From NCBI GenBank assembly GCA_025363395.1, contig JANYDX010000137.1:1-34618 (forward strand): a stretch of DNA of 34,618 nucleotides. Reading direction: 5' to 3'. Position 1 is the first letter of the stretch. Every line of letters begins with the position of its first letter. Shown here piece by piece: positions 26,923 to 34,618 of this stretch. The notes under the pieces were generated by a model, which did not search any database, was not told where the DNA came from, and worked only from the letters and a program-made list of their open reading frames with translations. The DNA comes from Verrucomicrobiota bacterium. Lineage in GTDB: Bacteria > Verrucomicrobiota > Verrucomicrobiia > Opitutales > Opitutaceae. The position numbers and the translations under genes are program-made.

Positions 26923-28209
26923 ATGAAAATTGCCATCGTTGGTTTAGGTTATGTCGGCCTTCCCCTCGCACTTCAATTTGCCCGTTCCGGCGGCATCGTG
27001 CTCGGCTTGGACATCGACATTTCCAAGGTGGATGCGCTCAACCAAGGGCGCAGCTACATCAAACACATCACAAACGAGGCCATCCTGGCCCAGCGGCAGG
27101 CCGGCGCATTCGAAGCCAGCACCGATTTTTCGCGGATCAAAACGATGGATGCCGTGATCATTTGCGTCCCCACGCCGTTGAACAAAAACCGGGAGCCGGA
27201 CATTTCCTACATCGTGGACACCGGCAAAGCGATGGCACCCCACCTGCAAAAGGGCACGCTGGTCGTGCTCGAATCCACCACGTACCCCGGCACCACGGAC
27301 GAAGATCTGCGCGAGGTGCTTGAGGCCGGTTCCAAGCTAAAGGCTGGCACGGACTTTCATCTCGCATTCTCCCCGGAACGTGAGGATCCGGGTAATCCGC
27401 AGAGCGTAGTCGCGACCATTCCCAAGGTGGTCGGCGGCTTCAGCCCCGCGTGTCTGGAAAAAGCCGTGGCGCTTTATTCGATCGCCATCAAAACGCTCGT
27501 CCCCGTGTCGTCCTGCCGCGTCGCTGAAGCGACCAAACTACTCGAAAATACCTTCCGCAGCGTAAACATCGCCCTCGTTAACGAGCTGAAGATTGTTTAC
27601 TCGGCCATGGGGATTGACGTTTGGGAAGTGATCAATGCCGCCAAAACCAAGCCCTTCGGTTTCATGGCGTTTTATCCCGGTCCGGGACTGGGCGGCCACT
27701 GTATCCCCATCGACCCGTTTTATCTGACTTGGAAGGCCCGCGAATACGGCCAGCACACCCGCTTCATCGAACTCGCAGGAGAAATCAACACGGGTATGCC
27801 GGAGTACGTCATCCACCGCGTGACCGACGCGCTGAACGAACGCAGCAAATCCATCAAGGGCAGCCGCATTTTGATTCTCGGCCTCGCGTACAAGCCCAAC
27901 GTTGATGATGACCGCGAATCGCCCAGCTACGTGCTCATGGACCTGCTGAAACACCGCGGCGCGAACGTTTCCTACCACGATCCCTTTGTGCCCGTGATTC
28001 GGCCAACGCGCGAACATCCACATTGGGCGGGCACCACCTCGGTCGCATGGAACCGCGAGACCGTGCAGGGTTTTGACGCTGTCTTGCTCGCCACCAATCA
28101 CCAAGTCGTGAACTATCAGGAGCTGGCTGATTGGGCCGGATGCATCATCGACACGCGGAATGCCATGAGTAATATCAAGTCGAGACCGGGCCAAGTCTGG
28201 AAGGCATGA
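26923..28209 (+). CDS. UDP-glucose/UDP-N-acetylglucosamine 6-dehydrogenase family (WbpA/TviB-like)
   Basis: MKIAIVGLGYVGLPLALQFARSGGIVLGLDIDISKVDALNQGRSYIKHI; catalytic Cys motif GPGLGGHCIPIDPFYL; SRILILGLAYKPNVDDDRESPSYVLMDLL. Confidence 0.95.
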   Translation: MKIAIVGLGYVGLPLALQFARSGGIVLGLDIDISKVDALNQGRSYIKHITNEAILAQRQAGAFEASTDFSRIKTMDAVIICVPTPLNKNREPDISYIVDTGKAMAPHLQKGTLVVLESTTYPGTTDEDLREVLEAGSKLKAGTDFHLAFSPEREDPGNPQSVVATIPKVVGGFSPACLEKAVALYSIAIKTLVPVSSCRVAEATKLLENTFRSVNIALVNELKIVYSAMGIDVWEVINAAKTKPFGFMAFYPGPGLGGHCIPIDPFYLTWKAREYGQHTRFIELAGEINTGMPEYVIHRVTDALNERSKSIKGSRILILGLAYKPNVDDDRESPSYVLMDLLKHRGANVSYHDPFVPVIRPTREHPHWAGTTSVAWNRETVQGFDAVLLATNHQVVNYQELADWAGCIIDTRNAMSNIKSRPGQVWKA

Positions 28210-28336
28210 TGCCCTCAAGCTAAAATTAAAACGCCGACGGGGGCTCCGGACAGTTGGCGGCGAATCCTGGCCACAATCCTCTCCCACTATCGCCCAAAGC
28301 GATTCCAAGAGCGGTGCCGGCTGCGATGACAATCCG

Positions 28337-29071
28337 ATGAACTTCCACCTGTTTCAGCGCCGCTTGGGTTGGTTTCCAACCTGGTTGGGCTGGATGGTCC
28401 TCTTGTTTTTAGTGATTGGTCCAGTTTCTTTCTGGTGGTTTAGAGGGGAAGCATTCCTGGCCGAGACCACGCGAATTCCGGCCGAGGTTCTGGTGGTCGA
28501 GGGATGGATCGGCCGGGAAGGATTTCAGGCAGCTTTGGCAGAATTCAGACAAGGCACGTATCGCTATCTGGTGACTTCAGGCGGAGTGAGTACCAATAAT
28601 TGGGACAATCAGCGGTGGAACTACGCTGAAAGTGCCCGAAATGAGTTTATTCGCCTTGGCGTGCCCTCGGAAGTGATTATCGCAGCGCCCGCGGGAGACA
28701 ACGCCGAACAACGCACTTACGAATCGGCCGTCGCCGTTGCCCGCGAGCTTGAAGCACGCGGCATTCATCCCCACGCGCTGGTTGTATTCACCATCGGTGC
28801 TCACGCCCGCCGAAGTCGGTTGGTGTACGCGAAAGCTTCCCCTCAATCTATTGCCGTCGGGGTCATATCGTGGACCCCTTCATTCCTCCCCAAGGGTCCG
28901 TGGTGGAAATCGAGTGTCCGCGCTGAGGCCCTGTTAAAGGAAACCGTTGGCTGGTGTTTGGAAATCCTGTTCAATTCCGGTCGCAGCACCCATTCGTCCC
29001 TACCGGCCAAACCCATGGGGCTGATCGTTGACATACGGAAGCAGGCGGGACATATGAAATCTGCCGCGTAA
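28337..29071 (+). CDS. YdcF/DUF218-like membrane-anchored protein
   Basis: 244 aa. One N-terminal TM, AEVLVVEGWIGREGFQAALAEFRQGTYRYLVTSGGVS...ARNEFIRLGVPSEVIIAAPAGDNAEQRTYESAVAVARELEARGI. Confidence 0.7.
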   Translation: MNFHLFQRRLGWFPTWLGWMVLLFLVIGPVSFWWFRGEAFLAETTRIPAEVLVVEGWIGREGFQAALAEFRQGTYRYLVTSGGVSTNNWDNQRWNYAESARNEFIRLGVPSEVIIAAPAGDNAEQRTYESAVAVARELEARGIHPHALVVFTIGAHARRSRLVYAKASPQSIAVGVISWTPSFLPKGPWWKSSVRAEALLKETVGWCLEILFNSGRSTHSSLPAKPMGLIVDIRKQAGHMKSAA

Positions 29072-29119
29072 CTTCTTCCTGTCGTCGATTGAGATGCGGG
29101 CTGGGAGTCATTTATCCTT

Positions 29120-30391
29120 ATGAGTTCATCACATTGCATTTCGACCTCGTCCGTTAAATTTTCCGCTCCGTTGGGCCGGGCTCTCAACCAAACAGTCGGA
29201 GGACTGGCCCTGCTCGCCCTGGCTGTTGCCGCGTCAGCGCAAGAGACCATCATGACGACCCCGCAACCGGAGCTCACAGCTCCCATTCAGCGGGTGGAAG
29301 CGCCGCCGCTCATGAGTCAACCATCGGGACCCGGGGAGACACCTTTTCAATACGGCTCCTGGAGTCTGCATCCCCACCTTGACTATCGCTATCTCCACGC
29401 GACCGGCTTAGCCATCGCCCGGGGCCAGCAGGTCAGCAGTGAAATTAACACCTTTTCCGCCGGCCTTAGGGTGGATGCAGGGACCCACTGGACTTTCGAT
29501 TACACTCCCACTTGGACGTATTATTCCGTTTCTTCTTATCGAGATACTTTTGACCAAAGCGCGAGCGTCATCGGAGCCACCAGTTACGAGAATTGGAAGT
29601 TTCGTATTTCTGAAACCTATCTGTCGGCCTCCCCCACGCTCATTGAAACCGCCCAGCAGACAAAAGTTAACAACTGGGGCACCCAGGCTGGCGCGATCTA
29701 CAACTTTTCCCCTGACCTCAAATTCGATTCCACGGTCGGTTTGAATCAACGAAAAGCGGACATTAGCGCCAACACTCGTGACTGGACGACGATGAACTGG
29801 CTTATGGCTACGTTCCGGGCGAAAGTTGACGCGGGAATCGGCTTGGGTTTGGGCTACACGGAAATCGCCCGCGCGCCGGATAGATCTTACGAACAATACA
29901 TGGGACAAGTCAGATGGACCATCACGCCAAAACTCTCCGCCGCATTCCAAGGAGGCTTGGATGTGCGACATTCGCGAGCGTCCAATTCCCAAGATCTGCG
30001 CAATCCGCTTCTGCAGGCGTCGCTTAACTATCAGCCGTTTGATACCACGAAAATCTCCCTCGTGGCATCACGTACAGTATCAAATTCCTATCTTGGCAAC
30101 GGCGTGACCAAGGGAAGCCAGTGGAGCACTAACCTGGATCAGCGCCTGCTTGGTCGATTATTTTGGGGGGTGAGTTACAGTCGGGGTGAAACATCGTATA
30201 CGATTCCCTCCTCTTTCGGCGTGTTTGATCGGTCTGACCGCGTACGCACCTTTACCAATCGGCTGACTCTCCAATTTCTCCGGCGGATCAGTTCAACCGT
30301 TTTTTATTCGACCAGCAGGAACGATTCGAACCAGACCGGATTTGGATTTTCGAGCAACCAATACGGCTTGGAATTGAGCTGCCAATTTTGA
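29120..30391 (+). CDS. Outer-membrane beta-barrel protein (exosortase/EPS-associated)
   Basis: 423 aa. N-terminal export signal (GGLALLALAVAASAQE), alternating amphipathic strands, C-terminal ...QYGLELSCQF ending in Phe. Confidence 0.75.
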   Translation: MSSSHCISTSSVKFSAPLGRALNQTVGGLALLALAVAASAQETIMTTPQPELTAPIQRVEAPPLMSQPSGPGETPFQYGSWSLHPHLDYRYLHATGLAIARGQQVSSEINTFSAGLRVDAGTHWTFDYTPTWTYYSVSSYRDTFDQSASVIGATSYENWKFRISETYLSASPTLIETAQQTKVNNWGTQAGAIYNFSPDLKFDSTVGLNQRKADISANTRDWTTMNWLMATFRAKVDAGIGLGLGYTEIARAPDRSYEQYMGQVRWTITPKLSAAFQGGLDVRHSRASNSQDLRNPLLQASLNYQPFDTTKISLVASRTVSNSYLGNGVTKGSQWSTNLDQRLLGRLFWGVSYSRGETSYTIPSSFGVFDRSDRVRTFTNRLTLQFLRRISSTVFYSTSRNDSNQTGFGFSSNQYGLELSCQF

Positions 30392-30423
30392 ACAGGGCCC
30401 AAAAAGCATCGCAGGAACTTTTC

Positions 30424-30543
30424 ATGGCGTCCCGTCCTTGGGCACCGAAAAAGCCGGTGAGCCCGCCCGATTCTGAGATTGGTCCCCTCCCGCCGATCCG
30501 ACGGGCGGATCAACAATTATTCGGCACCCCATGCGCAATTTGA
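30424..30543 (+). CDS. Possible 39-aa small ORF overlapping the exosortase start
   Basis: ATG...TGA encodes MASRPWAPKKPVSPPDSEIGPLPPIRRADQQLFGTPCAI; preceded by an SD-like AGGAA; overlaps the exosortase start by 13 nt. Too short for a coding-statistics call. Confidence 0.3.
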   Translation: MASRPWAPKKPVSPPDSEIGPLPPIRRADQQLFGTPCAI

Positions 30544-31406
30544 CCGTTCCGGCTCTAATTCTGCTGCTCGCAGTCAGTCTGCCACTTTATCAAGTGGGCC
30601 GATTTGCTCTGCAGAGTCATCTCTATTCCCACCTCATCCTGATACCCCTGATCAGTGTCTACTTGCAGTGGTTGAAACGGTCGCATTTTCAGGTTTGGGA
30701 AAGGCCCGCCCCTCGGGCTTGGGTGGTCGCTTTCAGTGCGCTTAGTTTGATTTGCCTGACCGGCTACATCCTGATGCTGAATTCGTCGGAGCCAAGCTCC
30801 CCGCAGGATTTGCTCGCGCTGGAGGTCTATGCCCTGGCGTTTTTCACCGCCGGCTGGGCCTGCCTTTTTCTGGATGCCAGGGTCCTGCCGAGCACCATCT
30901 TCCCCATCGGCTTCCTCTTCCTGATGGCTCCCTTTCCCGTCGTCATCGAGACCGCGCTGGAAAATTTTCTGCAACACGCGTCGGCGGTGGTGGCGCACGG
31001 AATTTTCAGCCTCGTTGGAACGCCTGTGTTGCGAGAAGGAACTTATTTCCATCTTCCCGATTTCAATATGGAGGTCGCCCCCGAATGCAGCGGCATCAAC
31101 TCGACCCTGGTCTTGTTCATCGTCAGTTTGGTGGCTGGTCAGCTTTTTCTGCGGTCTCCGTGGAAGCGTGGAATCCTTGCGCTGGTGGTTCTGCCCATCG
31201 CATTACTCCGAAACGGAGTGCGCATATTTACCATTGGAGAACTGTGCGTGCATGTGGGACCGCACATGATCAACTCATACATTCACCGACACGGCGGTCC
31301 CATTTTTTTTGCCGCATCGCTCGTACCCTTCATCCTGATTTTACTGTCGTTACTCAAATCCGATCGGTCAGCAGCACAGAAAATCAAACCCTCCGTTCCG
31401 TCCTGA
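30531..31406 (+). CDS. Exosortase (archaeosortase/exosortase family)
   Basis: 291 aa, multi-TM. Catalytic Cys in MEVAPECSGINSTLVLFI, Arg in ALLRNGVRIFTIG, His in YIHRHGGPIFFAASL. Subtype not assigned. Confidence 0.93.
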   Translation: MRNLTVPALILLLAVSLPLYQVGRFALQSHLYSHLILIPLISVYLQWLKRSHFQVWERPAPRAWVVAFSALSLICLTGYILMLNSSEPSSPQDLLALEVYALAFFTAGWACLFLDARVLPSTIFPIGFLFLMAPFPVVIETALENFLQHASAVVAHGIFSLVGTPVLREGTYFHLPDFNMEVAPECSGINSTLVLFIVSLVAGQLFLRSPWKRGILALVVLPIALLRNGVRIFTIGELCVHVGPHMINSYIHRHGGPIFFAASLVPFILILLSLLKSDRSAAQKIKPSVPS

Positions 31407-31407
31407 C

Positions 31408-34400
31408 ATGAAATTTTTCGTCCGCTCCATCTTCGTCTTGGGTCTCCTTTTGCAGGTCGCTTTGGGCACTGGTTGTTCCCGCCAAGCGCGGCTGGCAAAC
31501 GCCCTCCAATCCGCCGACCGCTTTTTTGATTCCGGCGAATACACAAGCGCCGAAGTTGAATACTTGAACGCACTCAAGCTCGATGCGCAAAATTCCCGGG
31601 CCATCGGCCGGTTGGGTCTGGTGTACAGTGAACAGGGTCGCATGGGGCGGGCGATTGCCTACTTGCGAAAAGGTTACGAGTTGCAACCAGACGACCTCGA
31701 TTTGCGGGTAAAACTCGCGCAATTGGCTCTGGCCACCGGAAATTTGAAAGACGCTCAGGAGCACGCGAATTTTGTCCTCGATCATCGGCCGACGGACCCC
31801 GATGCGCCGCAATTGCTCGTGGCAGGCATGATCAAGCCGGAGGAATGCGACCCCTTGCGGAAGCGGTTGCTGAATCTCCCGGCGGCGGCCGCCAAAGGTG
31901 CGCCGAGCCTCGCCGCCCAAGGAGGAATCAGCCTCCGCCAAGGCCGTCTGGATGAAGCCGAGGGTCTGTTAAAGCAAGCGCTGGCGGCCGATCCCAAATT
32001 TGCCACGGCACATACCGTTCTCGGCACATTATATCTCGCACGGGCGGATGTTAATTCGGCGGCGGAGGCGTTCAAACACGCCGCAGAGTTTTCCCCAGCC
32101 CGGTCCGCTTCCAAGCTGCAGTATGCCCAGTTCGTTCTTCAAAACGGAAACCTGCCCGCAGGGAAACAGTTACTCACGGAGATGACTAAAAAAGCCCCGG
32201 ATTTTGTACCCGCTTGGATCGCCATGGCCGAAGTAGCGCTCACCGAAAAGAACTTCACCGAGTGCAATGACTATGTGGGCCGAGCACTCGACAAGGATCC
32301 GGGCAATCTGGATGCGCTCCTGCTCGCTGGTCGGCTGCAAATCGCCAAAGGGGACGTCGAAGCCGCAATCGTCACCTTGGAGAAGTTGACTGCAGCCTAT
32401 CCCAAGTCACCTGCCACCCATTTTATTCTCGGACGTGCCTTTGCCGCTTCCGGCGAAGTCGGCCGTGCCATCGACCAGCTGAATCAGGCCGTCACTCTTG
32501 CTCCCGCTTACGCCGACGCCGTGCTGCAGCTGGCGAGCCTGTATATCCGCAAAGGGGATCCGAGATCGGCCATCACGCTACTGAGAAAACTCATCCCGCA
32601 ACGACCCGATCTGACCCACGCCCAACTACTGCTCGCCGAGGCTTATCACGCCCAAGGTGACTTGGATGCCCAGCTGGCGATTTACCAGCAGATTGAAAAA
32701 CAATTTCCAAAAAATGGGCAAATCCCACTTCTGCTCGGGGGGGTTCTCGCCCAACAACGAAAAAACAATGAGGCACGCGAAGCCTTTACTCGCGCCTATG
32801 CCATGATGCCCGAGAGCGCCCTGGCCTTGGAACAGCTGATCAACCTCGATTTGATCGAAAGTAAATTTCAAGACGCCCGGGAACGGGTCGACGCCGCACT
32901 CGCGAAAACCCCGCAGCTGGCCGGCCCGGGCCAGCTCCTCATCGCAAAAATATTTCTCGCCCAAAAAGATTTTCCAGCAGCTGAAGCAGCTCTGAAAAAA
33001 TCGATCGAACTTTCACCCGACGTTCCTACCGCATATTTTCTACTGGCGGGCATTTATAATACCACCAACCAACAGACGAAGGCTCTCGCCAGCCTCGAGC
33101 AAGCAGCCGCTCACAGCCCAAAGGACACCACCGCGCTCATGATGATCGGCATCATCTCAGAGCAGCAGAAAAGCTTTGCCGCCGCCCGCGACGCCTATCT
33201 GAAAATCCTGGCTATCAATCCCAAATCCAGTGGCGCCCTGAACAACCTTGCCTATCTGGACGCGGAGGAGTTTGGCCAGCTGGATCAAGCCTACGATCTA
33301 GCCCAGCGTGCTCGCGAACTCCAACCCGACGAACCGCATGTTGCGGATACCCTTGGCTGGATCCTGTACCGGAAACATCAGTATCCCCGGGCGCTTATTC
33401 TTCTGCAGGAAAGCGCGGAAAAAATGCCGGACTCAGCCGTGATTCACTACCATCTGGGTATGGCCCATTATATGATGGGGTTTGAAGACTCCGCCCGGAC
33501 TTCCTTGCAGGAAGCCTTGAAATCCGGAACTGAATTTACCGGAGCGGAGGAAGCGAAACAATCCCTTGCGGTCTTGACAACTGACCTTTCCCGGCCGTCC
33601 GCCGAAATCAAGCAAGCACTTGAACACACCATTGCTGGGAAAAAGACCGATCCGGTGGCGTTGGCTCGCCTGGCTAATATTTACGAACGTGAAGGAAATC
33701 GTGAAAAGGCCATCGCTGCCTATGAGTCCGCGCTACTGGTCAACGGAAAAAATGTAAACGTCTTGTTGAGTCTGGCGCGGCTTTACAGCTCAAACAAAGA
33801 TCGAGTCAAGGCCATGGAGGCAGCAAAGGCTGCCCGCAAACAATCCCCTGATGAGCCTGAAGTCGCCCATGTCCTCGGAAACCTAGCCTACGAAACAGGC
33901 GACTACCCTTGGTCCGCAAGTTTGCTTCAAGAAGCAGCGAGAAAGCAGGTCGATTCTCCTGAACTATTTTTCGATCTTGCCGAAGCGCTTTACAGCCTTG
34001 GCCAAGTGCCGGAAACTGTAACAAACCTTCGCCGCGCGATAGAACTGGACGCTGGATTTTCCCGGTCAGGAGAAGCCAGGCGTTTTTTAAAATTTATTGC
34101 CCCGGAGACAACTTCGGACGAAGACAGCAAAACCGCCACCGAGGCGGAATTAATTCTGAAATCCACGCCCAGTTATGTTCCCGCTCTGATGGTTTCAGCC
34201 AAGTTGAATGAGAAACAACAAAGAGCTGACGGGGCCCAGCAACTTTATGAAAAAGTTCTGTCGATCTTCCCCGATTTTCTACCAGCGAAAATCCGCCTCG
34301 CCGTTTTGGGTGCGTCCAAATCTGCCTTTGATCAGAAGGCCTACCTCTTGGCCGTTCAAGCCCGGGCGCTGCATACGGAGGACATCGAGCTGACAAAAGC

Positions 34401-34618
34401 CCTTGGCGTCCTCACCTATCGCAAAGGGGATTTTTCCCGTGCAACTGCCCTCCTAAACGAAGCCGTCGGTGCCCGGAAAGATGATGCGGAGGCTTGGTAT
34501 TATTTAGGAATGAGCCAGTACAGGCAAAAGGCTAAGGTTGAGTGCAAGCGATCGCTAGAACGCGCTCTGGATTTGGGTTTGGCTACCGAACTCTCTGCAG
34601 AAGCCCGCAAGATGATTG
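31408..34618 (+). CDS. Very large TPR-repeat lipoprotein, PrsT-like (PEP-CTERM-system TPR lipoprotein family); 3' end outside window
   Basis: Open frame from ATG 31408 to the window end (about 1070 codons; absent from the ORF track because there is no stop). Signal with LGTGC lipobox-like site, then tandem TPRs (e.g. SRAIGRLGLVYSEQGRMGRAIAYLRKGYELQPDD, PHVADTLGWILYRKHQYPRALILLQESAEKMPD). Confidence 0.88.
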   Translation, partial: MKFFVRSIFVLGLLLQVALGTGCSRQARLANALQSADRFFDSGEYTSAEVEYLNALKLDAQNSRAIGRLGLVYSEQGRMGRAIAYLRKGYELQPDDLDLRVKLAQLALATGNLKDAQEHANFVLDHRPTDPDAPQLLVAGMIKPEECDPLRKRLLNLPAAAAKGAPSLAAQGGISLRQGRLDEAEGLLKQALAADPKFATAHTVLGTLYLARADVNSAAEAFKHAAEFSPARSASKLQYAQFVLQNGNLPAGKQLLTEMTKKAPDFVPAWIAMAEVALTEKNFTECNDYVGRALDKDPGNLDALLLAGRLQIAKGDVEAAIVTLEKLTAAYPKSPATHFILGRAFAASGEVGRAIDQLNQAVTLAPAYADAVLQLASLYIRKGDPRSAITLLRKLIPQRPDLTHAQLLLAEAYHAQGDLDAQLAIYQQIEKQFPKNGQIPLLLGGVLAQQRKNNEAREAFTRAYAMMPESALALEQLINLDLIESKFQDARERVDAALAKTPQLAGPGQLLIAKIFLAQKDFPAAEAALKKSIELSPDVPTAYFLLAGIYNTTNQQTKALASLEQAAAHSPKDTTALMMIGIISEQQKSFAAARDAYLKILAINPKSSGALNNLAYLDAEEFGQLDQAYDLAQRARELQPDEPHVADTLGWILYRKHQYPRALILLQESAEKMPDSAVIHYHLGMAHYMMGFEDSARTSLQEALKSGTEFTGAEEAKQSLAVLTTDLSRPSAEIKQALEHTIAGKKTDPVALARLANIYEREGNREKAIAAYESALLVNGKNVNVLLSLARLYSSNKDRVKAMEAAKAARKQSPDEPEVAHVLGNLAYETGDYPWSASLLQEAARKQVDSPELFFDLAEALYSLGQVPETVTNLRRAIELDAGFSRSGEARRFLKFIAPETTSDEDSKTATEAELILKSTPSYVPALMVSAKLNEKQQRADGAQQLYEKVLSIFPDFLPAKIRLAVLGASKSAFDQKAYLLAVQARALHTEDIELTKALGVLTYRKGDFSRATALLNEAVGARKDDAEAWYYLGMSQYRQKAKVECKRSLERALDLGLATELSAEARKMI

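Noticed and set aside
1-34618. CRISPR arrays, transposases, integrases, toxin-antitoxin or phage-defence genes
   Set aside because: No regularly spaced repeats and no recognisable mobile-element or defence motifs on either strand; the tRNA-like sequence alone does not support an integrated element.

Overview
The window is a unidirectional (+ strand) exopolysaccharide (EPS) biosynthesis locus linked to an exosortase, about 34.6 kb, open at both ends. Gene families and GC-rich codon usage suggest a Verrucomicrobia-like Gram-negative, but taxonomy is inference only. In order it encodes: the C-terminus of a DegT/DnrJ-type sugar aminotransferase; a FemAB/GNAT-like protein; a Wzc/GumC-like chain-length protein with a degenerate kinase domain; a polysaccharide deacetylase-GT4 fusion; an alpha/alpha-toroid protein; two GT2s; a YdjC-like deacetylase; an ATP-grasp ligase; a PHP hydrolase; a second GNAT-like protein; a degenerate tRNA-Gly; an asparagine-synthetase-like ligase lacking the glutaminase nucleophile; a Wzy/O-antigen-ligase-like protein; a GT32; a second NodB-type deacetylase; a membrane acyltransferase; an MBOAT and SGNH-like pair; a secreted beta-helix (pectate-lyase-like) protein; a Wzx flippase; a GT4; a UDP-sugar dehydrogenase; a YdcF-like protein; an outer-membrane beta-barrel; an exosortase; and a very large TPR lipoprotein running off the end. 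The most interesting signals are (1) catalytic-motif losses in the AsnB-like, Wzc-like and SGNH-like proteins, (2) a possible amide-ligation module (ATP-grasp, PHP, GNAT, Cys-less AsnB-like) inside the EPS operon, (3) a decayed tRNA-Gly inside the operon, (4) a mix of Wzx/Wzy-type and alginate-like parts, (5) an exosortase with no recognisable sorting-tail substrate in the window, and (6) a possible small ORF overlapping the exosortase start. All family calls come from reading motifs; no database search was run.
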